The position numbers and the translations under genes were made by a program. A DNA stretch of 37,039 nucleotides from Beijerinckiaceae bacterium (GTDB lineage Bacteria > Bacteroidota > Bacteroidia > Chitinophagales > Chitinophagaceae). The notes under the pieces are model-generated. The model saw only the letters and a list, made by a program, of their open reading frames with translations, did not search any database and was not told the DNA's origin. Position 1 is the first letter of the stretch; each line of letters opens with the position of its first letter. This document shows, one piece after another, positions 1-6,997 of the stretch. Where the stretch lies: NCBI GenBank assembly GCA_903970475.1, contig CAJCIQ010000174.1, forward strand, positions 1 through 37,039, given 5' to 3'.

Positions 1-1021
1 AAATGGGTGGAAGGTGTCCTTTGGTGCTGAACACCGTTGAAAACTGGTTGGCAATGATATATACCGCACTGATGGCTATACCTAAGGCCAGATGCACCCC
101 GGACCCTCCTCTGATCTTACGGGAAGCAATACACGCACCAATGATGGTCAGCAGAAAGACGGCTACAGGGGTAGCCTCCCTACGGTATCGTTCTACTTCA
201 AGGGTATTGACCCCTTCGCCTCCCCTCATTTTTTCCCGTTTAATGTATTCATCCAGCTTGGGCGTCGTGAGCTTATCCTGTATATAGAAATCATCATTCA
301 ATTCCTGAGGCGTGAAGTTGTAATTGGTTTTTCGTTGGATTTCCTGCTTAATGGTATGGGTCAATCCATTCATAGTCCTTTCCACCAGGTTATCCAATCT
401 CCACCTTTTGGTAGCCGTATCCCAAACAATCCCTTCGGAGCGAAGGTTATAAACCAGTTTTCCGGAATCATTGAGTCTGTATAAATAAAACTGGGACCCC
501 GTCTTTCTGAGGGTATCATAAAAGGCCATGCCCGCATAGGTAAAGGTGTCAATGCGAAAGTGGATGCGGTTTCGTTGGGAAATACCGGGATTTTCCGGGT
601 TACTATCTACATATTTAGCCTGGAAGTCCGTTCGGATTTGATTGGCTTTGGGCACAATGATGCGGTCCGCCCACCAAAGTATTAATCCAAGGAAGGCGCC
701 TCCTACAAAATAAGCCCTGAGGTAACGCCTGAAGCTAACCCCTGAACTGAGGATGGCAATTACCTCTGTACGGGCAGCCATCTTTGAGGTAAAGAAGACG
801 ACGGCCAGGAAAACGAAAAGGGGAAACAAAAAAGCAATGATATAAGGAATGAAGCCGATATAATACTTCATGACAATCTGGGAAAAGGATAGCCCAGATT
901 TCACGAAATCATCCGTCTTCTCGCTGATATCCACCACAACAGAGATCACGGTGAACAGCATAATGGCAAAAAAGAAGGTACTGAGGAGCTTCTTTAGGAT
1001 ATACCAATCTATCTTCTTCAT
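1..1021 (-). CDS. LptF/LptG (YjgP/YjgQ) family permease, 3' end outside window
   Basis: Inner-membrane permease of the LptF/LptG type, which with LptB drives lipopolysaccharide extraction towards the LptC-A-D bridge. Reading from ATG at 1021, the protein starts MKKIDWYILKK and continues through strongly hydrophobic segments (an N-terminal helix about residues 10-35, then a run of helices about residues 55-125). A long periplasmic-type soluble stretch follows, and hydrophobic helices resume near the window edge (AVFLLTIIGACIASRKIRGG). This matches the family plan of six helices with a large central periplasmic domain. The last residues are cut off by the window start. The next gene upstream on the same strand is tgt, a pairing I recall from other Bacteroidota. 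F and G paralogues cannot be told apart here. Family call firm, subunit assignment open. Confidence 0.85.
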   Translation of the reverse strand, partial: MKKIDWYILKKLLSTFFFAIMLFTVISVVVDISEKTDDFVKSGLSFSQIVMKYYIGFIPYIIAFLFPLFVFLAVVFFTSKMAARTEVIAILSSGVSFRRYLRAYFVGGAFLGLILWWADRIIVPKANQIRTDFQAKYVDSNPENPGISQRNRIHFRIDTFTYAGMAFYDTLRKTGSQFYLYRLNDSGKLVYNLRSEGIVWDTATKRWRLDNLVERTMNGLTHTIKQEIQRKTNYNFTPQELNDDFYIQDKLTTPKLDEYIKREKMRGGEGVNTLEVERYRREATPVAVFLLTIIGACIASRKIRGGSGVHLALGIAISAVYIIANQFSTVFSTKGHLPPI

Positions 1022-1028
1022 CCGCGCT

Positions 1029-1036
1029 CAAAGTTA
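1029..1036 (-). promoter_or_regulatory. Candidate -7 box (TAACTTTG) of the permease gene
   Basis: Minus-strand TAACTTTG fits the Bacteroidota -7 consensus TAnnTTTG and ends only 7 bases before the ATG at 1021. No TTG is found at the usual distance of about 19 bases upstream. If used, the transcript would be nearly leaderless. Confidence 0.35.
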
Positions 1037-1107
1037 GGTCAATTTATGTTATGGCATCCTTAACTTCCTGGGCGCCTGCGTCTCCGCCCCGGCCTGATCG
1101 CTGAGGC

Positions 1108-2247
1108 TCAGAGCCGCTGCTTAATCGTAGGAATGATAGAGGCCTTCCAACCATGGAAATCGCCCTGTAGGATATGTTTCCTGGCTTCCCCCACCAGGTG
1201 GAGGTAAAAAGTCAGGTTTTGGAGACTAGCTATTTCCAGGCCCAGGATTTCCCCTGCGACAAACAAGTGTCTCATGTAAGCCTTGCTGTAATTACTGGGG
1301 GCAGATCCTTCCAATCCCGGATCAAGCACAGAAAAGTCATCCGCCCATTTCTTGTTACGGATATTGATCACACCCTGGGTAGTAAATAGCATCCCATTCC
1401 TTCCATTGCGGGTCGGCATGACGCAATCAAACATGTCAACACCCAGCCCTATCCCCTCCAGAATATTCCACGGTGTACCAACGCCCATCAGATAACGGGG
1501 TTTATCCTGAGGCAATATATCGCAGCATAGTCCACACATTTCGTACATCAATTCTTCAGGCTCTCCCACACTCAAGCCCCCGATGGCATTTCCAACAGCG
1601 CCTCTGCTTGCCGCAAATTCGCTGGAAGCCTTTCTCAGGTCTGCAAAAATGCCTCCCTGGACGATGGGGAATAAATGCTGATTGTACCCATATACCCCCT
1701 CTGTTTCACCCAAACGCTTAAAGCAACGGTCCAACCAACGATGGGTAAGGTCCATGGACTTTCTGACATAACCATATTCCGCTGGGTAAGGAGGACATTC
1801 ATCAAAGGCCATCATAATATCGGCCCCAATGCGTCTTTGCACATCCATCACACTTTCGGGTGTGAATAGGTGACGGCTACCGTCTATATGAGACTGAAAC
1901 ACGACCCCATCCTCGGATATCTTGCGGTTCTCTGCTAAAGAAAAGACCTGATATCCCCCACTATCGGTCAATATGGGCCTTGACCATCCATTGAAGCGAT
2001 GCAATCCACCAGCCTTCACTAAGATATCCGTCCCAGGCCTCAGGTATAGGTGATAGGTATTTCCCAGTATGATCTGAGCCTTCACATCCTCTTTTAACTG
2101 TTGCTGGGTCACCGCCTTGACGGAACCCACCGTACCGACTGGCATGAAAATGGGGGTTTCTATGATCCCATGATCTGTGGTAATCTTTCCTGCTCTGGCT
2201 TTTGAGTCCCCATCTGTAGCCTGAAGTGTAAAAAACGGCTCCGACAT
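1108..2247 (-). CDS. tgt: Queuine/preQ1 tRNA-guanine transglycosylase (Tgt) lacking zinc ligands
   Basis: Exchanges guanine-34 in tRNAs with GUN anticodons for preQ1, the base-insertion step of queuosine synthesis. The 379 residues match the bacterial family length. The general-acid motif TDSGGYQVFSL carries D95, and GVDMFDCVMPTR carries the nucleophile D274; RNGRNG follows as expected. The C-terminal zinc site, normally CxCxxC plus a His about 26 residues later, is absent. The segment at about residues 306-323 has no cysteine, and the later His position is occupied by Gln (LQN, Q343). From memory, other Bacteroidota Tgt proteins lack the cysteines too, so this is probably lineage-typical rather than decay. 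ATG at 2247 gives the usual N-terminus. It lies 86 bases upstream of the permease gene on the same strand. Confidence 0.96.
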   Translation of the reverse strand: MSEPFFTLQATDGDSKARAGKITTDHGIIETPIFMPVGTVGSVKAVTQQQLKEDVKAQIILGNTYHLYLRPGTDILVKAGGLHRFNGWSRPILTDSGGYQVFSLAENRKISEDGVVFQSHIDGSRHLFTPESVMDVQRRIGADIMMAFDECPPYPAEYGYVRKSMDLTHRWLDRCFKRLGETEGVYGYNQHLFPIVQGGIFADLRKASSEFAASRGAVGNAIGGLSVGEPEELMYEMCGLCCDILPQDKPRYLMGVGTPWNILEGIGLGVDMFDCVMPTRNGRNGMLFTTQGVINIRNKKWADDFSVLDPGLEGSAPSNYSKAYMRHLFVAGEILGLEIASLQNLTFYLHLVGEARKHILQGDFHGWKASIIPTIKQRL

Positions 2248-2302
2248 ATGCTAAATCTCTATGGTTAAGGTCGCAAAGTTCCGCGGTTAAATGGAATCCA
2301 CT

Positions 2303-2310
2303 TACTTTTG
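2303..2310 (+). promoter_or_regulatory. Candidate -7 box (TACTTTTG) for the glycosyltransferase-rsmG pair
   Basis: TACTTTTG matches TAnnTTTG and lies 28 bases before the ATG at 2339, in the divergent gap with tgt. No convincing TTG element is present at the expected spacing, so this rests on the -7 box and its position alone. Confidence 0.3.
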
Positions 2311-2338
2311 TAGCTGATAATTTTTAGATATACTTCGG

Positions 2339-3472
2339 ATGGATCCATTATTCTTACCCCTCTGTGCCTTCTATGTATTCTGTGCCCTCATTGCCGTACA
2401 AGTATTTTACTACCTGTATTTCTTTACCAGAATAGCCTTTCACAAGCCCAACCCCTCTTCGCGGGTCACGTCGGAACCTCCTGTATCCGTCATTATTTGC
2501 GCCAGGGATGAAGCCCGGAACCTGGAAAAAAAGCTACCGACCGTTTTGGAGCAGGATTACGCAGGACTCCATGAAGTCCTGGTTGTCAACGATAATTCCT
2601 ACGACGACACCAAATTCGTCCTGGACAGGCTGACCAGTGGACATCCCAAACTCAGGCCCATTGAGCTCGTGCAGGAAGCTAAATTGATCCCGGGCAAAAA
2701 GTTTCCTTTGTCCATGGGCATCAAAGCGGCCCGTTATGACATCCTTTTGCTAACCGACGCAGACTGCCAACCCGCTTCTCCCCATTGGATGAAGGCCATG
2801 GAATCCAGCTATGGTCCTGCAACAGAAGTGGTATTGGGTTACGGTCCTTACGATAAAATGCCGGGAATACTCAACAGGATCATCCGCTACGAAACCTTCC
2901 ATACAGCCCTCCAATACTTTTCTTTTACCTTGGCAGGCATGCCTTACATGGGCGTTGGAAGGAATATGTCCTATAAGAAGGATTTGTTTTTCCGCAACAA
3001 AGGATTCACTTCCCATAACCATATTCCCAGTGGAGACGACGACCTTTTTGTTAACACCGTGGCCACTAAAGAGAATACAGCCATCGCACTGGACCCGGAA
3101 AGCTTTGTATACTCTACCCCCAAAACAACCTGGGGAGAATGGCTCAGGCAAAAACAAAGACATTATACGACGAGTAAATACTACAAGCCGGCTCATAAAT
3201 TTCTACTAGGTCTATATAGTGGATCTCATTTCCTGTTGTTCCCTGCCTTGATCCTCGCCCTGCTGGTAACCCCGGCTCCATTGCTGTGGTTTATCTGGCC
3301 GGTATTCGGCGTAAGGTTTGTCATTCAGGCCCTTGTATTTTACAAAAGCATGCAAAAATTAAAGGAAAATGACCTCTTCTGGTTGTTCCCTTTATTCGAC
3401 CTTTGGCAATTCGTTTACTACGTCATTTTTGCCCCAGCATTATGGAAGAGTCCCAAAAAGCAATGGAAATAA
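2339..3472 (+). CDS. Membrane-anchored family 2 glycosyltransferase
   Basis: A processive-type GT2 glycosyltransferase of 377 residues. An N-terminal transmembrane helix spans about residues 5-30. The GT-A domain starts with VSVIICARDEARNLEKKL (about 49-66). The D-x-D metal/nucleotide motif is TDAD (D140, D142), followed by SGDDD near 235, which supplies the acceptor-side acidic residues. A QxxRH element (RQKQRHYTT, near 270) takes the place of QxxRW. Two to three hydrophobic helices close the protein. This plan resembles chitooligosaccharide or hyaluronan synthase-like enzymes and the uncharacterised glycosyltransferases common in Bacteroidota; the sugar and acceptor cannot be read from the sequence. 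Its TAA stop overlaps the rsmG start by ten bases, so the two are probably co-translated. Confidence 0.88.
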   Translation: MDPLFLPLCAFYVFCALIAVQVFYYLYFFTRIAFHKPNPSSRVTSEPPVSVIICARDEARNLEKKLPTVLEQDYAGLHEVLVVNDNSYDDTKFVLDRLTSGHPKLRPIELVQEAKLIPGKKFPLSMGIKAARYDILLLTDADCQPASPHWMKAMESSYGPATEVVLGYGPYDKMPGILNRIIRYETFHTALQYFSFTLAGMPYMGVGRNMSYKKDLFFRNKGFTSHNHIPSGDDDLFVNTVATKENTAIALDPESFVYSTPKTTWGEWLRQKQRHYTTSKYYKPAHKFLLGLYSGSHFLLFPALILALLVTPAPLLWFIWPVFGVRFVIQALVFYKSMQKLKENDLFWLFPLFDLWQFVYYVIFAPALWKSPKKQWK

Positions 3473-4095
3473 TCGGTAAGTACTTCAGTGAGTTCAGCCC
3501 GGCCCAGGATAAGCAGTGGGCTCAACTACAGTCTATTTACCAGACATGGAATGAGAAAATCAATGTAATCTCCAGAAAAGATATGGAGAACTTCTATGAA
3601 CGACACGTATTGCATTCGCTGGCCATAGCAACGGAGTTCAGCTTCACCGATGGCATCCGTATTGTGGACATAGGCACCGGAGGAGGCTTTCCAGGCATTC
3701 CCCTGGCCATCTTTTTTCCCAATGCCCAATTCCACCTGGTAGACAGCATTGGCAAAAAGATAAAAGTAGTGAACGAGGCCGTTAGTGCGCTGGGCCTCAA
3801 AAATGTAAAAACCTATCACGCCCGGGCAGAGAGCCTTCCTAAAAATCATTTCGATTTTGCCCTTAGCAGGGCCGTAGCTCCTTTGAGTGAATTGTGGACT
3901 TGGGCCAGGCCGCTGCTGAAAAATGAACGTCATCCATCCGCCCACCACAAAAACGGACTGATTTGCCTTAAAGGCGGAGACCTTACCGAAGAAATAGCCT
4001 CCAGCGGCCTGAAGCCGCATGTTTGGGAAATCTCCACCTTCTTCGGGGAGCCCTGGTTTGAACAGAAATTCATGGTTTACGTGCCCCGGGCCTAG
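3463..4095 (+). CDS. rsmG: 16S rRNA (guanine-527-N7)-methyltransferase RsmG
   Basis: RsmG (GidB) methylates N7 of G527 in the 530 loop of 16S rRNA using S-adenosylmethionine. I chose ATG at 3463 because the resulting start MEIIGKYFSEFSPAQ agrees with Bacteroidota RsmG N-termini as I know them; the open frame extends upstream into the glycosyltransferase gene, with another ATG at 3442. The signature WNEKINVISRKD and ERHVLHSL are present, followed by the SAM-binding motif VDIGTGGGFPGIPL and an acidic strand-end HLVDS. SRAVAPL, the conserved fourth motif, lies in the second half. The 210-residue length is standard. Start and preceding stop overlap (ATGGAAATAA), pointing to translational coupling. 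Confidence 0.95.
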   Translation: MEIIGKYFSEFSPAQDKQWAQLQSIYQTWNEKINVISRKDMENFYERHVLHSLAIATEFSFTDGIRIVDIGTGGGFPGIPLAIFFPNAQFHLVDSIGKKIKVVNEAVSALGLKNVKTYHARAESLPKNHFDFALSRAVAPLSELWTWARPLLKNERHPSAHHKNGLICLKGGDLTEEIASSGLKPHVWEISTFFGEPWFEQKFMVYVPRA

Positions 4096-4229
4096 GCGCG
4101 CTGCCGGAAGGGCCATCATTATGCACCCTGAGGAGAAGCGACCTATGTCATCGACGAGCCGCGCATCAGGATGAAAAGCTACCTATTTGAGGTATTGCAG
4201 TTTGGTGTAAAAAATCCCAGCTTTGTTGT

Positions 4230-4889
4230 ATGATGCCGATTCGTGTATGTATAGTGGAAGATAACAGGGACATCCTTCAGGCCCTGGAACAAATCCTGGA
4301 ACTTTCCCCCGGCTATGAACTGGCAGGTTCTTTTACTTCCGGTGAAGACGCCCTGGTAGGGATTCCGCTGGTTAAACCCCAGGTAGTGCTCATGGATATA
4401 CACCTGGGCGGCATTGATGGGATAGAATGCGTACGCATCTTAAAAAGCAGGCATCCGGAAATCCTCTATATGATGTGTACGGTCTATGAGGATGATGCCA
4501 AGATATTCGAAGCCTTAAGGGCAGGGGCCAGTGGATACGTCTTAAAAAAGACAACTCCTGACAAATTATTAGAAGCCATCAGGGAACTATTTAACGGCGG
4601 CTCTCCCATGAGTAGCCAGATTGCCCGTAAAGTAGTTGCGGCCTTTCAGGTACAATACGATCAGCAAAAAACAACACTCACCAGCCCTGCCTACTCCGAA
4701 CACCTCGACTCTCTCTCCAAACGAGAAATGGAAATCCTGGAGATGTTGGCCAAGGGAATGATATATAAGGAAATCTCCGTGGAACTTTACATCAGCCCTG
4801 AAACCGTCCGCAAACACGTTTACCATATCTACGAGAAACTTCACGTCAATAACCGTGTGGAAGCCATCAACAAGTTTTTCAGGCGCTAA
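4230..4889 (+). CDS. Orphan NarL/LuxR-type response regulator
   Basis: A two-domain transcriptional regulator of 219 residues. The receiver domain (about 4-120) has the acidic pocket E10-D11, the phospho-acceptor D56 in VVLMDIHLGG, the switch T84 and the conserved lysine at 106/107 (GYVLKKTT). The C-terminal LuxR-type helix-turn-helix (about 155-217) has the hallmark SKREMEILEMLAKGMIYKEI and YISPETVRKHV. No sensor kinase gene is next to it, so the partner is unknown. It stands alone between rsmG (134 bases upstream) and a long non-coding stretch before the ammonium transporter; control of that transporter is possible but nothing in the sequence shows it. Start ambiguous between the first two Met codons (ATGATG). 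Confidence 0.92.
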   Translation: MMPIRVCIVEDNRDILQALEQILELSPGYELAGSFTSGEDALVGIPLVKPQVVLMDIHLGGIDGIECVRILKSRHPEILYMMCTVYEDDAKIFEALRAGASGYVLKKTTPDKLLEAIRELFNGGSPMSSQIARKVVAAFQVQYDQQKTTLTSPAYSEHLDSLSKREMEILEMLAKGMIYKEISVELYISPETVRKHVYHIYEKLHVNNRVEAINKFFRR

Positions 4890-4904
4890 GGACTAAGGCT
4901 GTCA

Positions 4905-4932
4905 GGCTCCCTGCATAGGGCTCCCTGTATAG
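4905..4932. repeat. Tandem 14-bp duplication
   Basis: Two adjacent copies of GGCTCCCTGCATAG / GGCTCCCTGTATAG differing at one base, followed by a further GGCT. They begin 16 bases after the response regulator stop. Confidence 0.7.
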
Positions 4933-4960
4933 GCTAACGCCTGCCGATCCAACATGGAGC

Positions 4961-5023
4961 CACTTGCCATAAGACCACTAGCCAAGACCCACTTTCCATA
5001 GGACCCTCTTGCCCCTTGGAACC
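4961..5023. repeat. Degenerate tandem array, about four units of 14-18 bases
   Basis: Successive units read CACTTGCCATAAGAC, CACTAGCCAAGACC, CACTTTCCATAGGACC and CTCTTGCCCCTTGGAACC. They share a CACTtgCCA..GACC pattern with length drift. The degeneracy makes chance similarity possible. No protein is encoded. Confidence 0.4.
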
Positions 5024-5138
5024 CACCCTCCCTGCCATCTCAGCTCCATGTGAGCCTGTAACCTTGGGCCATATAAATCATATTTTAATTATCACCCATT
5101 TATATTGAACCCTTTGGGGCTGCCTTTAGTAGTTTATT

Positions 5139-5150
5139 AAGATATATCTT
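5139..5150. promoter_or_regulatory. Perfect 12-bp palindrome AAGATATATCTT, possible operator
   Basis: A perfect dyad about 190 bases before amtB, followed by a run of T. Shortly downstream, ATCTA occurs at 5188, 5197, 5210 and 5252. It could be a regulator site, but AT-rich DNA yields such palindromes by chance, and no known nitrogen-control box is matched. Confidence 0.25.
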
Positions 5151-5282
5151 ATTTTTTTTGAAATATATACATAAAAACGCCCGTTAAATCTAAAAAATCT
5201 AAAAAGCAGATCTAAGTTTTACACATTATTCAAAATAATATACATCCATAGATCTAGAAACTTCCCCGACATTTTTGTAAAA

Positions 5283-5312
5283 TTGCACCAGAAGTACGAT
5301 ATAATATTTTTC
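5283..5312 (+). promoter_or_regulatory. Probable amtB promoter, TTG-N19-TATTTTTC
   Basis: TTG at 5283-5285 and TATTTTTC at 5305-5312 (seven of eight matches to TAnnTTTG) are separated by 19 bases, the spacing expected for the Bacteroidota primary sigma factor. Transcription would start near 5318, leaving a leader of about 20 bases before the ATG at 5337. Confidence 0.45.
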
Positions 5313-5336
5313 TTTAACTTGAAGTATTGCTTTGTT

Positions 5337-6716
5337 ATGGGAACCTCCACTTTCAAACGTTTTCTACCATTTGTACTACTGGCGCTGATCTGCGTTGGTG
5401 GTCTTTTTACGCCATCCATGGCAAATTTCAAAGGTGGCACGACCTATAATAGTGCAGATATGGCCTGGGAAATCGTGGCCACAGCCTTGGTTTTCATCAT
5501 GACCCCAGGACTGGCCTTCTTTTATGGAGGCATGGTCAATCGGCGTAACGTACTGTCTACTATGATCAAAAGCTTTATTGCCACTGGCCTGGTTAGCATT
5601 CTCTGGGTGGTCATAGGCTTTAGCCTGGCCTTTGGAACAAGCTATCACGGCATCATCGGTAATCCTTTGTCCTTCCCCTTCTTCAAGGGCGTTAATGCAA
5701 GTGCCCCATGGCCAGGTGCTCCGACCATTCCAATGATGTTATTCGCACTCTTCCAGTTAAAGTTCGCCATCATTACCCCAGCATTGGTCGTAGGCGCAGT
5801 AGCTGAAAGAGTACGCTTCAATTCCTATCTGCTCTTTATCTGTCTGTTCAGCTTGTTGGTCTATGCACCTATAGCACACTGGACCTGGCATCCAGAAGGA
5901 TTCCTAGCCAAATTGGGCGTACTGGACTTCGCAGGAGGAACCGTAGTACATATCTCCGCTGGTTGCGCTGCACTGGCCGGAGCCTTGGTATTGAAGAAAA
6001 GGCAATCAGAATCTACTTATCCCGCTAATATCCCCTACGTTATCCTGGGCACTGGTTTGTTATGGTTCGGTTGGTTTGGATTCAACGCCGGTTCTTCGGG
6101 TGCAGCCAACGACCTGGCTGTTAGTGCATTTGCCGCTACCAACACTGCCGCCGCTGCCGCTGGCATCTCCTGGGTATTGTTCGACGTTGTTCGGGGTAAA
6201 AAACCCTCAGCACTTGGATTTTGTATAGGTGCCGTCGTCGGTCTGGTGGCCATTACGCCGGCTTCCGGATATGTTGGTGTTCCTCAAAGTCTTTTCATAG
6301 GATTTATTTCTGCCATGATCTCCAACATTGCCGCTCACTGGAAATCTAAAACTGGTGTAGACGACACCCTGGACGTATTTCCTTGCCACGGTTTGGGCGG
6401 TATAGTAGGTATGATCCTGACCGGAATGTTTGCCAGTAAATTAATCAACCCCGCTGGAGGCAATGGCCTTTTCTTTGGCGAAACCTCGTTGTTCTTCGCC
6501 CAGCTCAAAGGTTTGGGTATAGTGGTTGGTTACAGCTTTACGGTTTCTTATATCATTTTCAAGCTCATCAACCTTATGTCTCCGTTGAGGGTCTCCAAAC
6601 AAGAAGAACTGGTGGGTCTTGACGAATCTCAGCATGGAGAAAAATATGTGCAAGGCACCTTGTTGGTAGACTCCAACGGCACCTTCGAAGAACGTGATAT
6701 CAAAGAATTAGCATAG
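5337..6716 (+). CDS. amtB: Ammonium transporter (Amt/MEP/Rh family)
   Basis: Ammonium channel/transporter of the inner membrane. The chosen ATG at 5337 gives a cleavable signal-type N-terminus (hydrophobic stretch then TPSMANF), as in AmtB precursors; an upstream in-frame ATG at 5283 would disrupt it. The family signature FFYGGMVNRRN is followed by about ten further hydrophobic helices. LDFAGGTVVHIS provides the conserved Asp (D197) and first pore His (H205), and DVFPCHGLGGIVG the second (H351), so the twin-His pore is intact. The cytoplasmic tail keeps the GLDESQHGE element that contacts PII proteins in AmtB, then adds about 20 extra residues. No glnK/PII gene lies beside it, unlike many amtB loci. 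Confidence 0.95.
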   Translation: MGTSTFKRFLPFVLLALICVGGLFTPSMANFKGGTTYNSADMAWEIVATALVFIMTPGLAFFYGGMVNRRNVLSTMIKSFIATGLVSILWVVIGFSLAFGTSYHGIIGNPLSFPFFKGVNASAPWPGAPTIPMMLFALFQLKFAIITPALVVGAVAERVRFNSYLLFICLFSLLVYAPIAHWTWHPEGFLAKLGVLDFAGGTVVHISAGCAALAGALVLKKRQSESTYPANIPYVILGTGLLWFGWFGFNAGSSGAANDLAVSAFAATNTAAAAAGISWVLFDVVRGKKPSALGFCIGAVVGLVAITPASGYVGVPQSLFIGFISAMISNIAAHWKSKTGVDDTLDVFPCHGLGGIVGMILTGMFASKLINPAGGNGLFFGETSLFFAQLKGLGIVVGYSFTVSYIIFKLINLMSPLRVSKQEELVGLDESQHGEKYVQGTLLVDSNGTFEERDIKELA

Positions 6717-6729
6717 CCATAAACAGCAT

Positions 6730-6768
6730 TGGGCCCTGGCCCACTTCCATTCCGGACCCAGGTCCGGA
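6730..6768. repeat. Two short perfect dyads just after amtB
   Basis: TGGGCC-ct-GGCCCA at 6730-6743 and TCCGGACC-ca-GGTCCGGA at 6751-6768. As RNA they would fold into 5- and 7-bp stems with CCTG and CCAG loops. No T-run follows either. They are the first members of a hairpin series that fills this convergent junction. Confidence 0.7.
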
Positions 6769-6777
6769 GCATACCTA

Positions 6778-6839
6778 AAGACCCCGGATGCAGCCCATCG
6801 CCAGGAAACAAGCCTGGCATGGACTGGATCCGGGGTCTT
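6778..6839. repeat. Nested inverted repeat, 12-bp outer and 6-bp inner stem
   Basis: AAGACCCCGGAT (6778-6789) pairs perfectly with ATCCGGGGTCTT (6828-6839). Inside the loop GCCAGG (6800-6805) pairs with CCTGGC (6813-6818). A stem inside a stem could serve as terminator for amtB, although only short T-rich sequence follows. Confidence 0.7.
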
Positions 6840-6891
6840 CCATTTCCAGATCCATTTTTGTTCCGCTTCCATCCTGCAAGTCAGCGCAAGG

Positions 6892-6959
6892 ATAAGGGCC
6901 TGTATGCAGTTTTGATCCGGCTTTTTTTACCACGATCAAAACTGCACAGAGGCCCTTAT
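6892..6959. repeat. Long inverted repeat, about 23 paired bases around a 16-base loop
   Basis: The outer arm (6892-6901 with 6950-6959, 10 bp) and inner arm (TGCAGTTTTGATC 6905-6917 with GATCAAAACTGCA 6934-6946, 13 bp) are perfect. They are separated by a 3-base internal mismatch region. The loop (6918-6933) contains seven consecutive T. Neither strand has a T-run after the stem, so it is not a textbook terminator, though it lies 38 bases past the stop of the M1 peptidase on the minus strand. It may be a bidirectional transcription barrier or a small palindromic repeat element. Confidence 0.75.
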
Positions 6960-6997
6960 AGCACGCTGGTCCGAAAACGGCGCGGCGCGCGCTTATC

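Larger units (their letters stand above)
4890..5336. other. 447-base non-coding stretch upstream of amtB
   Basis: No credible gene on either strand. The first part (to about 5070) is C-rich on the plus strand and contains short degenerate tandem repeats, reported separately. The second part (about 5080-5336) is strongly AT-rich and holds a 12-bp perfect palindrome (5139-5150), a cluster of ATCTA pentamers, and the probable amtB promoter. The abrupt composition change near 5070 is visible by eye. Confidence 0.8.

Noticed and set aside
3526-4119. 197-codon minus-strand frame
   Set aside because: Antisense to rsmG, which has all family motifs.
4961-5023. CRISPR array
   Set aside because: Units are 14-18 bases, degenerate and without unique spacers; no cas gene is in the window.
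4890-5336. Possible small gene, tRNA or riboswitch in the long gap
   Set aside because: Short frames there lack start context and domain character; no cloverleaf or known riboswitch core could be recognised by eye.
5200-5336. Sigma-54 promoter (GG-N10-GC type) for amtB
   Set aside because: No TGGCAC-N5-TTGCA-like element is present; the primary-sigma type boxes fit better.
6892-6959. Insertion sequence terminal repeats
   Set aside because: The arms are only 16 bases apart and no transposase or target duplication is visible; a hairpin or small palindromic element is the better reading.
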